Part shown: piece by piece, positions 41,996 to 53,080 of the stretch | Layout: the number at the start of each line of letters is the position of its first letter | Numbering within the stretch: position 1 is the stretch's first letter | From: Codonopsis lanceolata | Lineage: Eukaryota; Streptophyta; Magnoliopsida; Asterales; Campanulaceae | Reading direction: 5' to 3' | Assembly: GCA_013146195.2 (NCBI GenBank) | Contig: CM028380.1 | Span: 86,988,049 to 87,052,048 of the forward strand | Length of the DNA stretch: 64,000 bases | Position numbers and translations under genes: made by a program | The notes under the pieces: generated by a model | Told to the model about the DNA's origin: nothing | What the model saw: the letters and a program-made list of their open reading frames with translations, nothing else | The model's database searches: none

Positions 41996-42824
41996 TAGCC
42001 TGGGTGTGATGTTTGTATTATGCACTTAGTTTATTTATTTATTGAAGTTATGTAATATTGACAGACAAAGAATTAATTAATTTTGCAATGCATCCTAATC
42101 AATTATGTTTGATAGACTAAAAAAAAAAACTATCTTATTTGTTATGCACACTGTACTTGGGTGGGGTGGTGATAATTTGGTGGTTTGCTATTTTTGGTTA
42201 TGGACAAATATGGGGTGGCTGTATGCGGGAGGATTGCTAAGAGATGGCCCTTCCCTTTCTTTTCTTTGCGAATGCATTGAAGGCTTTAGGCTGGTAGGTT
42301 GGTAGACATAGGGTTTGACAAACTTTCCCCCAACAGCAATGACAGATGGTGCAGGGAAGGAAGACTTTCGTTGCACTGCTGGGGAAATTGGTGTAATGCA
42401 GAAAGGGAAAGGGGCGCGATGCCCCCATGTGCATGTGCGTCGCCTCGACTTGCTTTCTTGGCTTCCTTTTCTTTCCATTTCACTATTGTCGGACTGTTGT
42501 CTGATGTTATTTTCTTGTCTTCTTTCGCTGCTTCTTTCCTTTAAAAGGAAAGTTCTCTGTGTACACTTTCTTACGCAAAAACCAAAAAGCTTCTCTATCT
42601 TTGCATAATTTATGTTTGATTCTTTTCTGAAATCACGAAGTCTCTACCCGTTGTTTTCCTCCTGTCGAAGCAAATCTGTGTATCTGTCCAAGCCACAAAC
42701 CCTTTCAGTTAGTTGGTGGCTTGATTGTCCGTGGCTTTCATTTCAAAAGCCCAAATACTACCTCCGTTGTTTTGTCTTAGCAAGTAAATTACTTTCTGTG
42801 TCTGTTTCTTTTATGTAAACAAAA
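41996..42824 (+). other. Leader-like stretch before the second PMD-like gene
   Basis: No recognised gene. The last 250 bp are CT-rich and read like a 5' UTR ending in tatgtaaacaaaag before an ATG at 42825. ORFs on both strands at 42105-42608 overlap one another and have no family resemblance. Confidence 0.4.
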
Positions 42825-43590
42825 GATGGCCACTCCATTTGTCACTACTGCAAGTATAAAGATGTATGAGGACACGTTGAGCCGATGGATGAGTGAAGTT
42901 CACAGAGGAGAATGACGACGTTTCCATCACACTTAGGGTTCTGGTGTGTTTTTGGGTGGTTAGGTTTACATATAAACTGGGAAATGATTTGGGCAGCTTC
43001 TCGTTTCTGGTCTATGCAGTCTCATCTGCTCAATTTTTCATTGCATGAAATGTGTCCTACTTTCGAGGAATTTTGTGCAATGACCGGTACACCGGCAGGC
43101 GAATGGGTTACAGTCCCTTCTGTAACTTGCAATGTATAAATGGCTGCTAGGGAGATGCTGGGATTTAATCTGCAGACTACCCAAAGACTTTTGCATTATG
43201 AACTGTTCTTGTTTATTCTAGGAAAATTCTTCCTAGTAAGTTACACTGGGACCATTGATCCACGGGTTATAGATATTGTATTGCAGGCCCGAGACCGCCA
43301 GGTGAATGTTATCTCATTTATTTTAGCTGCCACCCTAGAGGGTTTAGATGCTTACTCCTCGAGCGATGCTCGTTTCCCTTCTGGGAGTCCCCTTTTGGTA
43401 CATATGTGGCTAGAGGAGCATTTCAAAGTGGTTCTCCCTCTTGCTTTAGAGAAAGGGGGGCGGTATAATCTTACATGATATGGGTCCCGTGGCCTTTATC
43501 GTACAAATCGTGAGACTGAAGTGCACTGGGTGGAGCACTTTTTGCATGTTAATTCTGCTGATATAGTGTGGGTGATCACCTGATTGTTTC
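42825..43590 (+). pseudogene. Broken PMD/DUF7745-like transposon-associated gene
   Basis: The sequence opens MATPFVTTASIKMYEDTL and is stopped after VHRGE. Another frame (42912-43139) has GLHINWEMIWAASRFWS and MCPTFEEFCAMTGTP. The next (43140-43478) has RLLHYELFLFILGKFFL, then IDPRVIDIVLQARDRQVNVISFILAATLEGLDA and SPLLVHMWLEEHF. After a TGA, HWVEHFLHVNSADIVW continues to about 43580. This order (FWxxxxHxF-like helix, PT-EEF, LGSPLL-xxWLxEH) is that of DUF7745/PMD-type proteins common in plant transposons. Several stops make it a relic. The assignment rests on motif memory, not a search. Confidence 0.55.
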
Positions 43591-44369
43591 TTTTGGTTTG
43601 GACCTAAATATTAGATGTGGACTAAAAATGAGATGTGTGCTTTATTTATAATAGAATTAAAACTTTACATATGAGACAAGTTATTTTGTACTTTTTACTT
43701 ATATGCCAGGCTATTGAATGAGATTAGGGGCCTATTTTGGTGATAAAAATTGGGGATAAAATTGCGAACCGGTCCACTTTCAAAGTTTTAATTTGCTCTA
43801 GTACCGTGTTTTTTTTTTCAATCGGAAAAGGACACTTTTGGGGGCGAAATGACTGCGATACCCTTAATGAGCCTGAGGCGCACTACGAAAATGTACCACG
43901 ATTCAAAAAAATTATGCACCACGGTTCAAAAAAAATTTAAATTGCACCGCGATTCAACTTTTTTTTTGACTTCTCTAACCAATCCTCCCATTTCGTCATC
44001 ACAGTACAAGCATATCACCTTATCTTTTTTGACTTCTCTTTGTACACATACTTACACACCATGAAACACACACACATAACCAAGTTTGTCTTATAGCTCT
44101 CTACTATCCACTCTCATACACACGGTAAAACATAAACAAACACACACTCACACACACAATATCAACCAAAAATGCACACACAATATCTCTAACCCTCACC
44201 TAATCCATAATTGAAAGAACCCAGATAAATGTCGACTGCCATGGAGCTTTCGAGTTTTCCAATTTGATGTGCATGGTTGATGAAAAAACAAAATTATTAT
44301 TATTGATCAAAACACCCAACAATTTGGTGAAGGATTAGCAGAGACGGGAGATGATTTCGAGAGGGAGTG
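43591..44369. other. Gene-free, CA-rich repeat debris
   Basis: This stretch contains a gaaccggtccactttc-type segment related to 34260-34410. It also has gtaccacgattcaaaa, gcaccacggttcaaaa and gcaccgcgattcaa (three related words, 43895-43955) and a CA-rich region (44040-44165). No gene is present. Confidence 0.5.
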
Positions 44370-46070
44370 TGTTAGTCCCAAAGGGCACAATAATAAGCTA
44401 GAAGGGGGGGGGGTTGAATAGCTTATTAGACACTTAATTTTTTTTGTATTAATTCCTAAAACAAACAATTGCAATCTATTGAAGAGATTGAAGTAGCGGA
44501 AGTCTTGTAAGGAAGACAGTTCAAGTCTACCGGTGAAGCACTACCGGTAGCAAGTCTGCAGTTTGAAGCGATAAGTAAAGGCAAATGAAACAATAAAGCA
44601 GTAAACAACAGTAATGAAAGAACACAATTATTTTGAGATGGTTCGAACTATAAAGAGTGCTACGTCTACCACCAAGGCAGTCAACCTTGGATTTAAATGT
44701 GCACTATATTTTCCACTAGTTCTATTACAAAGAATTCTAATGGATCGTGTACAAAATATTTTACTTGTGTTTGGGGGTTGGGAATTGAATATCTGGACAA
44801 ACAGAATATTCAATGGTGCAGAAGAATAGAATAAGGAACAACAATAAGAAGCAAAAGATGAAGTGTTGATGCAGATCTTCTTGTTGTTGTTGAGGACTTC
44901 GTTGATCAGTTTAAGATCTCTTGAATGCACTGAGTATATAAGACTCTATGTTGTTGGAGAAATTCAGAGCATTGTTTTCTTCAGTCTTTAATGGTAGTAT
45001 TTATAGCTGGGGCATTCTTGAGACCGTTTGGAGAAGACGAAGAGTAACAACTCTATTAGGTTGAATGCATTAAATGCATGGAGCTGACGTTATAGATCGC
45101 TGATTCGTTCATATCCTCGCATGCTTTGGCTCCGGCGGTAAAAGTGCAGATGGTTTTGAGGTCAATGCACATGTCAGGCATATACGTCTTTGGGTCCAGA
45201 GCCACGATGACGTCATGAGCGGTAGGAAATGAAGGGTATCCTGGAAGGTTGATGGACGGACCAGGTGGAATGACCTTTTCAGGGTCAAACGCCTACCTAC
45301 TATCGGTCTTTGACTTAGTAGAGGATTTCACCTACAAAAACATATTCAGAAATTAGGGATTTTGTCCTGACAGAACAAACAATCAAAGATTTCATTTTTG
45401 AGAAAGAAATTGAAATTTCAGATGAGAAATTTTGAAACCCTTGAATGTTTGGATAGATAAAACAGAGAAACATTTAACAGAAGATTTCTCAGACAAATGA
45501 GTATCTAAAGTATAGAGAAAACTGTTAGTTTCAAGGTTTTTGAAATGAACAACAATGGCGGAAACCGTCCAGATACGCAAAGCGTCCTTTCAGATTTCTC
45601 AATAGAAATGACTCAAAAGAAGAAATACTAAACATAAATCAAATGGATAGTAAACTAGAGAGTAATGGAGCACTTACCATTGTTGCTGTAAGGAAGAAGA
45701 AACAGATAATAGTTGAAGAGAGAGAGGGAGCAGTTGTAGAGAAGAGAAGGGTTTAAGTAGAGAGAGAAAATCTGAGAGAGAGGGTTCGTAAAGTGTTGGA
45801 AATGGCGGTTCAAAGTCTATTTAAAGGAAAAAATCTTTAGCGAAAAGTTGTAACTTAAGATATTTTTCAAAGTAATTAAGAAAATGACTTTTAACCCCTT
45901 TGCCTTTTTAGAAAATCTTTTCCGCTTTAATAGACTAAACATTTGAAGTACTAACCTAGTGAGAACGAAGAGCTTAAGTCTGCCGTTAGATAGCAAATTA
46001 AGTCTGTCGGTTAGTAGTAGTTTATGTCTACCGGTAAGAAAGAAAACTTGAATAAATAAATAAATAAATA
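44370..46070 (-). repeat. 3' region and 3' LTR of the SIRE-type element (inner LTR border not resolved)
   Basis: The outer LTR end is clear: on the minus strand it finishes gccctttgggactaaca at 44370. A TATA-like tataaata lies at 44998-45005 on the minus strand. The inner LTR start could not be fixed because the partner LTR is missing and no convincing polypurine tract was seen. A gene-like spliced ORF lies at 45060-45760. Confidence 0.6.
45061..45680 (-). pseudogene. Spliced gene-like ORF in the SIRE 3' region (unknown family)
   Basis: On the minus strand a CT-rich leader (45760-45690) ends in caacaATG followed directly by gtaagt (about 45680). About 340 bp later a pyrimidine-rich tttttgtag acceptor (45334-45342) opens a frame: VKSSTKSKTDSR, a TAG, then AFDPEKVIPPGPSINL, YPSFPTAHDVIVALDPKTY and MPDMCIDLKTICTF, ending at TAA near 45060. 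If spliced, the ATG would join GTG AAA in frame. I do not recognise the family. It could be an extra 3' gene of this retroelement or a captured host fragment. One internal stop argues that this copy is dead. Confidence 0.35.
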
Positions 46071-46074
46071 AAAA

Positions 46075-46950
46075 TTAAGTTGTATGATCAATTATACCAA
46101 GATTTCTCCGTAAATAAGCAAACCTGGTTGTATCCAGTGGCTTGGTGAGAATATCAGCCCATCGATGTTCAGTTGGAACGTATTCCAGACTGATGTTACC
46201 TTTCTCCACATGATCTTTGAGGAAGTGATAATTGATATCAATGTGCGTTGTCTTTGAGTGCATCACTGGATTCTTTGAGATTGAAATTGCAGAAGTGTTG
46301 TCACACATGATTGGACAATTAGCAGTCTTGATGTTGTAGTCCACTAGTTGCTGCTTCATCCATAGTAGTTGAGAGCAACAGCTGCTGGCAGCAATGTATT
46401 ATGCCTCAGTGGTAGAGTTTGCAACTGAACCTTGTTTCTTGCATGACCATGAGACAAGTCTGTTTCCAAGAAATTGACAAGTCCCACTGGTGTTTCTTCT
46501 GCTCACTTTGCAGGCTGCATAATCTGCATCTGAGTACACAACTAGATCGAAGTTGTTGCGTTTTGAATACCAGATACCCAGATTTGTAGTTGTTGAAACA
46601 TATCTGATGATACGTTTGGCAGCAAGCAAATGTGATTCCTTTGGATCTGCCTAAAATCTAGCACAAACACAAACAACAAACATTATATCAGGTCTACTGG
46701 CAGTAAGGTAAAGAAGTGAACCTATGATTCCACGATACTTGGTCACGTTCTCTTGCTTTTCCTTTTCATCTTTGTCAAGATGGCAGTCGGTAGACATTGG
46801 AGTCTCGAATCCTTTTGCTGAGTCAAAACCAAATTTCTTGAAGAGTTCCTTTGCATATTTGGTTTGGCTGATGAAGATCCCGTCTGAAGTCTGTTGAATC
46901 TGAAGTCCTAGAAAGTAGGTGAGCTCTCCCATCATGCTCATCTCGAACTT
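46075..46950 (-). pseudogene. SIRE-type RT C-terminus and RNase H
   Basis: MSMMGELTYFLGLQI and YRGIIGSLLYLTASRPDIMF lie at 46941-46655. A TAG where Gln is expected before ADPKES follows near 46651. RNase H (VYSDADYAACKVSRRNTSG, FLGNRLVSWSCKKQ) is at 46629-46402, with a TAA at 46399-46401 inside TEA-YIAAS. The C-terminus, CDNTSAISISKNPV, HIDINYHFLKDHVE and ADILTKPLD, ends at 46075. All three segments share one frame. Confidence 0.85.
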
Positions 46951-47548
46951 TACTTTGCATCAACTTCTCGAATCTTTTGCACATGCTTTGATTTGTAGAT
47001 CCAAAGATAATGTCGTCCAAATAGATTTGTACCAGAAGAGAATGACCTTTGTGCTTGAGGATGAACAGAGTTGTGTCTATTCTTCCTCTCACGAATCCTT
47101 GTTCAATTAAGAACTTGGATAGAGTTTCATACCAAGCTCTAGAAGCTTGTTTCAGGCCGTAGAGTGATTTCTTGAGTCGATACACTTGATCCTATTTGTC
47201 TTGGATGACAAAACCTGGAGGTTGTTCAACATATACCGTTTCTTTAAGATCACCATTGAGAAAGGTACTCTTTACATCCATTTGATATACTTTGAAGTCC
47301 ATGAACGAAGCATAGGCTAGAAAGAGTCTGATTGCCTCTAACCTAGCAACATGAGCAAATGTTTCATCGAAGTCAATTCCTTCTTCCTGTCGGTAGCCTT
47401 GAGCAACCAATCTAGCTTTGTTTCTGGTGACGTTTCCATCTTCATCTCTCTTGTTTCTGAATACCCATTTGGTGCCGATAACTGGATGGCCAGTCGGTCT
47501 TTGAACTAAGCTCCACACTTTGCATCTTTCAAACTGGTTCAGCTCTTC
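46823..47548 (-). pseudogene. SIRE-type reverse transcriptase
   Basis: GTKWVFRNKRDEDGNVTRNK and KARLVAQGYRQEEGIDF are followed by QMDVKSTFLNGDLKETVYV (47518-47195). A stop at 47192-47194 precedes YRLKKSLYGLKQASRAW (47185) and the catalytic IYLDDIIFGSTN. A frameshift near 46945 separates it from the RT C-terminus. It is non-functional. Confidence 0.88.
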
Positions 47549-48769
47549 TTACATAGCTTCAATCCAGTAGTGGTCTTCGATAGCTTCATCAATCTTCTTT
47601 GGCTCAATTTCTAACACGAATGCGAATGCAAATGCAAACATAGTCTCATTTTGAACTCTACTCCTCGTATGAACTCCCGAGTTGAGATCACCAATGATTT
47701 GAGAGATGGGGTGATCTCTTGTTTCAATAACAACTAGAGGAAGATCACTTCTGGTGAGTTCTTCCCTTAACGAATCTGGAGAAGGTAGAGAAGGAGATTC
47801 ACCAAAATCAGGTTCTGAAGAGATAGGATCTTCCAGACCTTCATTTTCTGGTGAACAAGAAGGATGAGTGATTTGCAAAGGTGCTTGGGGTAGAACAGAA
47901 GAGATGGGTTCAGGGTCAACAGAAGGGTTGGAGCTGGAACCAGCAGAGTTAATGTCTGCCGGTGCAGGGTTAGCAAAATTGGAAGGGTCTGCAGTTAGAG
48001 GATTCTGAGGTGGAGTAGAAGTAGAAGCTTTATTTGTACATGTCTCATCATCATCAGAATCATCAGAAACATTCGAAGCCTTTTGAGGCTCTAATAAATC
48101 ATATTCATCAAAAGTAATATGCACAGATTCTAAGATTTTCAAAGATGTTTTGTTAAATATGCGAAATACTTTTGAATGATTGGAATAGCCCAGAAAAATT
48201 CCTTCGTCTGATTTTGAATCAAATTTGCCTTTATATTCTCTTCCATTATATAGAATAAAACATTTATAGCCGAAGATTTTGAAAAATCCTATGTTTGGGG
48301 CTCTTCCTCTCCATATTTCATATAGAGTTTTGTTATGAAACTTTTTTACTAGGGATCTATTATGGGTAAAACATGCAGAGTTGACAGCTTCTGCCCAGAA
48401 GTACTTCGGAAGTCTTGCTTCTGCCAACATAGTTCTTGCTGCTTCAATGAGTGTTCTATTCTTCCATTCAGCTACACCATTTTGTTGAGGAGTTCCGGCA
48501 GCAGAGAAGTTGTGGCCGATCCCGTGGTCATCATAATATCTTTCAACACCATTGTTCTTGAATTCGGTGCCGTTGTCTAATCTGATGTCACTATTGTCTT
48601 CAAGCTTTTGGGTTTGAAGTCTTCTGAAAAGAGCGGTGACCAGATCATATGCCTCATCTTTTGAAGTCATTGTTTCGATCCAGGTGAACCTTGAGTAGTC
48701 ATCGACTACTACAAGTGTATACTTGTCTCCAGAGATACTGACTGCAGTGATTGGTCCAAAGAGATCCAT
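47549..48769 (-). CDS. SIRE-type integrase with long linker (open segment of pol)
   Basis: This is the longest open piece of the element, 406 codons. The integrase catalytic core has first Asp in MDLFGPIT, second in RLDNGTEFKN, and PQQNGVAEWKNRTLIEAART near the Glu. LPKYFWAEAVNSACF, FGYKCFILYNG and EGIFLGYSNHSKVFRIFN follow. A Ser/Pro/Asp-rich linker (about residues 225-370) leads to EAIEDHYWIEAM, where a stop replaces the following Gln. Just upstream a stop and a frameshift (48775-48810) cut it off from the zinc-binding region. Confidence 0.88.
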   Translation of the reverse strand: MDLFGPITAVSISGDKYTLVVVDDYSRFTWIETMTSKDEAYDLVTALFRRLQTQKLEDNSDIRLDNGTEFKNNGVERYYDDHGIGHNFSAAGTPQQNGVAEWKNRTLIEAARTMLAEARLPKYFWAEAVNSACFTHNRSLVKKFHNKTLYEIWRGRAPNIGFFKIFGYKCFILYNGREYKGKFDSKSDEGIFLGYSNHSKVFRIFNKTSLKILESVHITFDEYDLLEPQKASNVSDDSDDDETCTNKASTSTPPQNPLTADPSNFANPAPADINSAGSSSNPSVDPEPISSVLPQAPLQITHPSCSPENEGLEDPISSEPDFGESPSLPSPDSLREELTRSDLPLVVIETRDHPISQIIGDLNSGVHTRSRVQNETMFAFAFAFVLEIEPKKIDEAIEDHYWIEAM

Positions 48770-48800
48770 ATGAAGTCAAGAGGTCCGTTGTAGCACATGA

Positions 48801-49385
48801 CTACTTTCTTTTGAAGGATGACTTGGAAAGTTTTCCTAATTGGCAAGCTTTGCAACTTCTGTCATGGTCGGCAGACACCGTAGGTAGACCTTTGACAAGC
48901 CCATCTTTGGAGAGCTTGGAGAGGTACTTGAAGTTGAGGTGATTGAGACGCTTGTGCCAAAGCCAACTGTTGTCGCGAATGTTGTTGGCAGCTAGGCAAA
49001 GGCTGGAGGATCTTCCTAGAAGGTTTAAGTCCACGACATAGACTTTTCCTTGTCTATTGCCGGTCAGTAACGTTGAGCAGGATTCACGATCTTTGATGAG
49101 ACATTGGTTGGAAGAGAATTGGCATATGAGTCATTTGTCGCAGAATTGGGATATGCTCAGTAGATTATGCTTTAAGCCGTTCACTAGAGAAACTTTGTTG
49201 ATGGAGAGACTTCCTCTAGTGATTGAGCCATACCCAATTGTTTTCCCTCTTGCATTGTAGCCGAAAATCACCATAAGACCTTTTGTTTCAGCTATATCTA
49301 AGAGTAGACTTCTGTTCCCCGTCATGTGTCTTGAACAACCACTATCAAGGTACCAGATGTCCTTATCTTCTGAATCTATAGCCAT
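48801..49385 (-). pseudogene. SIRE-type protease and pre-integrase zinc region
   Basis: The protease motif WYLDSGCSRHMTGNRSLL begins near 49355 and is followed by GYGSITRGSLSI and GLKHNLLSISQFCDK. After a short interruption the pre-integrase domain (49034-48801) has WLWHKRLNHLNFKYL and CKACQLGKLSKSSF, the HHCC zinc-binding module. Upstream the gag end is only a few codons, and the element is truncated near 49450. Confidence 0.85.
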
Positions 49386-49459
49386 GAAGCAGACCTGAAA
49401 AAGATCAAAGCAACAAGGTCCCCTTTATTTTCTTTTGGGTCCTGAGGATTAGCAACCTT

Positions 49460-50060
49460 TTGGAACCTATACCTGCCTAACCTTGAGAGAACTAGGTCTC
49501 TCAAATTTTGGTATATCCAGGACTTGGAATTCTAGCGGCATTTTTAATGGCCCAATAGTCAGTATTAAAGTGACCACCCCTAAGACACATCGACTAGTGT
49601 TGTCGTATGCCTTGACTGTCTGCGAGGAAGGAGTGAGTTCTGATATTTTTGTTCCCAGTTTGGCTAACGTGCTGGCGGGACATACATTCAATGAAGACCC
49701 ATTATCTATCGAACAGGAACCGTTTCTCCAAAATTCCCACAGTGATATGAAGAGCATCAATGTGGTTGGTTCCTTCCTTTGGCAGATCTAGATTAGTGAA
49801 CATTATCACGTTCCCAAAGTGGATGTTCCCGATCATTTGAGTAAGCTCATTTGGGGAGGTTTCAATTGGAATGACTGCCTGGCTTAAACAGTGGGTGTTA
49901 GAAGCACACAGTAAGCCCCAGATGGAAATGTTGGCCTGAGTTTTCTTCATTTGTGCTAATAAAGTATCTTCCACCGTTTTAGCCCCAGTATCTGTCACTT
50001 GATCTTTGCCAGAGTGGTCACCTCTTTCCAGGTTTGGCTGGTAAGCTCGGCCAGATCGGG
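49460..50060 (-). pseudogene. Ty3/Gypsy gag-protease scrap (Tat-like)
   Basis: Two overlapping minus-strand frames carry DTLLAQMKKTQANISIWGLL, NELTQMIGNIHFGNVIMF and NHIDALHITVGILEKRFLFD (49998-49702). Then come the retropepsin site IDNGSSLNVCPASTLAKLG and PLEFQVLDIP (about 49715-49500). IDNGSxLNVCP is typical of Tat/Ogre-lineage proteases. The fragment is about 0.6 kb, joined directly to the truncated SIRE element on one side and an Athila-type element on the other. Confidence 0.7.
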
Positions 50061-50379
50061 TAAGGTGGCTAACATCTCCACCAACCTAAGTGGCTTTTTC
50101 AACATTACAGGTATTTTGGCTAAGAAGTTCCAAAATCAGATGGAGCAAGTAAAGGTCAAGCTGTCCTTATAAAATATTTGCTTGAAGAAGTAGAAAATTT
50201 AAAGAATAAATTTACAACAGCTGAGATTGAGAAAAGAGAAGAAGGGAAGTTCCCTAGTCAAACCGAGCAAGCAAAATCCATCACTACTCTGCTAAGCGGT
50301 AGTAATGGAGAAAGAGGTAATTGATCTGTTCAATCTTTTAATGTGTGCGATAAAGTAGATAATTCGAAAAAGAAGTTGA

Positions 50380-51330
50380 AAAGGATAAAAATGAGAATAA
50401 TCAAACAACTAATCATGAAATAGTAAAAGAAGTTCAAAATAAAGAAAGTCAAGTAGAAGTAGAAAAGGAGATAGAACAAGAAGAAGAGGAACCTTATGTG
50501 GCACCACCACCATATGTTCCTCCAATTCCGTTCCCTAAAAGACTTATGAAAAACCGAATGGATAAACAGTTTTCGGAAATTTATAATATGTTATCCAAAG
50601 TGAATGTTAACCTTCATTTGCTTAACGTTATTAAAAATATTCCAGCCTATGCTAAGTTTTTCAAGATCTTCACTCTAAGAAACACAAATTTGAAAACAAT
50701 GAAAAAATATTGTTTTAAAACGTAAGTCTGTTTACAACTGAACTTCCCTAAGTTGAAAGATCACAGTAGCTTTAATATCCAAGTCTCTTTAGGTAGCTCT
50801 AAAAGATGAAAGCTGTGCTAGATCTAGGAGCAAGTATTAACTTGATGCCTTTTGCAGTCTATAAACAATTAGGGCTAGGAGAACTAAAACCCACTAATAT
50901 GTCTTTACAATTAGCTGATCGTTCAGTTAAACATCCCTTGGGCATAGTAGAGGACATCCTAGTTCAGGTTGATAAACTAATCATTAGGTCGATTTTCTTT
51001 GTTCTAGAGATGGAAAGGAAAATTTGCACAAATAATGAAGTTCCTATCTTGTTAGGCGGAGACCTTTTATGGCCTTGCCAATACAATGATAAATGTTAAA
51101 AATGGTAAACTTACAATGTCAGTCCTAGGTGAAACTGTTGAAATATCTGTTTTTGATGCTATGAATAGACCTAGTGACATGAATACATGTTTCTCCATAG
51201 ACGAAATCGAAAAATTAACAACTCAAACCTTTGAGGAAAATTGTGAGGATGATGATTATGAGAAAGATGTATTTGTAGTTTATGATGATAGACCTATCCC
51301 TCCCATAAAATTGACATTGATGAGCTAGAG
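50380..51330 (+). pseudogene. Athila gag C-terminus and protease
   Basis: A Glu/Lys-rich segment leads to PPYVPPIPFPKRLMKNRMDK and IPAYAKFFKI (50498-50725). After a break comes the protease: LDLGASINLMPFAVYKQLGL (active-site D-L-G), LQLADRSVKHPLGIVEDIL and EVPILLGGDLL (50806-51099). VKNGKLTMSVLGE and an acidic tail follow to 51328 in another frame. Confidence 0.85.
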
Positions 51331-51960
51331 AGAAATTCAAGAAGAAGAAAGAAAAGAAAGAGAAATTAGAGGCTCTTAAGAATAAAGATGAAGATAAAAG
51401 CGAGAATCGGAAATTAATTCGATAAAATAGAAAAAAGTAGAGGAAGAAAATAATGAAGAAGAAGAAGTGGACATTTTAAAATAACTTTTGAATAAATAGA
51501 AATAGAGGAAGAAAAATTAGAAAATATTGAGAAGGTTAAAGAAGAGGAAATAATAGAATGGGAAAATTACGAATTTATTCCGTGCATTAAATCTCCTCAT
51601 AGAAGAATTAAAGACATTATCACCCCACTTAAAATATGCATTTTTAGGAGAGGTAAAACTTTACTTGTTATAATTGTTGCAGTTATGAGGAAGAACAAGA
51701 AGCAAGTTTGTTAAAAGTTTTATGGACACATAGAGCCATAGGATGGTCCTTAGGCGATTTAAAAGGTATTAGCTCGTCTATGTGTATGCATAAAATACAT
51801 TTAGAATAAGGTAGTAAGCCTTCAAGAGAAAGACAAAGAAGACTTAACCCTCACGTGGGCGGTGAGAAAAGAAGTTCTTAAGCTCTCGATGTTGGTATAA
51901 TTTACCCGATATCGATAGTAAATTGGTTAGTCAGTTCGGGTAGTTCCTAAGAAATCAGGA
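51331..51960 (+). other. Decayed linker between Athila protease and RT
   Basis: This A/G-rich stretch encodes broken Lys/Glu-rich segments in all forward frames. No intact ORF is present, and no domain is recognisable apart from its position. Confidence 0.5.
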
Positions 51961-53080
51961 ATTACAGTAGTGAAAAATGATAAAGATGAGTTAGTCCCTA
52001 CGCGAACAATCACTGGTTATAGAATGTGTATCGATTTGAGAAAACTAAATGCGGCAACTAGGAAGGACCACTTCCCCTTGTCATTTATTGATCAAATCCC
52101 TTAAAGACTAAATTTGGTATGAATATTATTGTTTTCTTGATGGTTTTACAGTTACAACCAAATCCTGTGCACGAAGACCAAGAAAACCACCTTTACATGT
52201 CCTTTTGGTACTTTGCATTTAGGATAATGCCCTTTAGACTATGTAATGCACCTACCTTTCAAAGATGCATGATTTCTATATTTTGGACTTAGTGGAAAGA
52301 TGTGTCGAAGTATTCATGGATGATTTTTCAGTTTTTGGAAACTCTTTTAATCATTGCTTAGAAAATCTAGCATCGGTCCTAAAAAGATATTGTGAAACAA
52401 ATTTAACCCTAAGTTGGGAGAAAAGTCACTTCATGGTCAAACATAGAATTGTCTTAGGGCATGTAGTGTCTAATAAAGGTATTGAAGTCGATAAGGCAAA
52501 AATCGAAGTGATATCACAACTACCTCCCCCAACTTCTGTGAATGGTGTTAGAAGTTTTCTAAGGCATGCGAGGCTTTATAGAAGATTTATAAAAGATTTT
52601 CAAAAATCAGAAACCTCATGTAATCTGTTAGAAAAAGACACATGAGTTTGTTTTTGATCAAGAATGCTTAAATGCATTCAATTTATTAAAAGAAAGATTA
52701 ACCACTGCCCCTATTTTATCCGGCCCCGATTGGTCTCTCCCTTTCGAGATCATGTGTGATGCGTTAGATTTTGCAATTGAAGTCGTGTTAGGACAAAGGG
52801 TAGATAGAAAACCGCATGTAATCCATTATGCTAGTAGAACATTAAATGATGCACAACTAAATTATACAACAACAGAAAAAGAATTTTTAGCAGTTGTGTA
52901 TGCATTGGACAAATTTAGACCATATCTGTTAGGTTCAAAAGTCATAATATTTTCTGATCATGCGGCTTTAAAATATTTATTGAACAAGAAAGATGCTAAG
53001 CCTAGACTCATTAGGTGGATGTTATTATTACAAGAATTTGACATTACAATCAAGGATAAAAGGGAACCGAAAATGTAATA
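51960..53080 (+). pseudogene. Athila reverse transcriptase and RNase H
   Basis: RT residues appear in broken frames: RMCIDLRKLNAATRKDHFPL (about 52020-52080), TTFTCPFGTLH, then VEVFMDDFSVFGNSFNHCLE (52302 onward; catalytic MDD) and VLGHVVSNKGIEVDKAKIE. RNase H is in 52752-53078 with MCDALDFAIEVVLGQR, IHYASRTLNDAQLNYTTTEK, FSDHAALKYLL and RWMLLLQEFDI. Frameshifts at about 52100, 52260 and 52640 disable it. Confidence 0.88.

Larger units (their letters stand above)
44370..49450 (-). mobile_element. SIRE-type Ty1/Copia retrotransposon, 5' truncated
   Basis: The minus-strand order is protease (49385), pre-integrase zinc region (49034), integrase (48769), RT (47518-46823), RNase H (46629-46075), then about 1.7 kb of 3' region ending in an LTR terminus at 44370 (plus strand tgttagtcccaaagggcac). 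Gag, PBS and the 5' LTR are missing; the sequence breaks near 49450 into an unrelated Gypsy scrap. The motif YRGIIGSLLYLTASRPDIMF and the large 3' region suggest the SIRE lineage. Confidence 0.85.
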
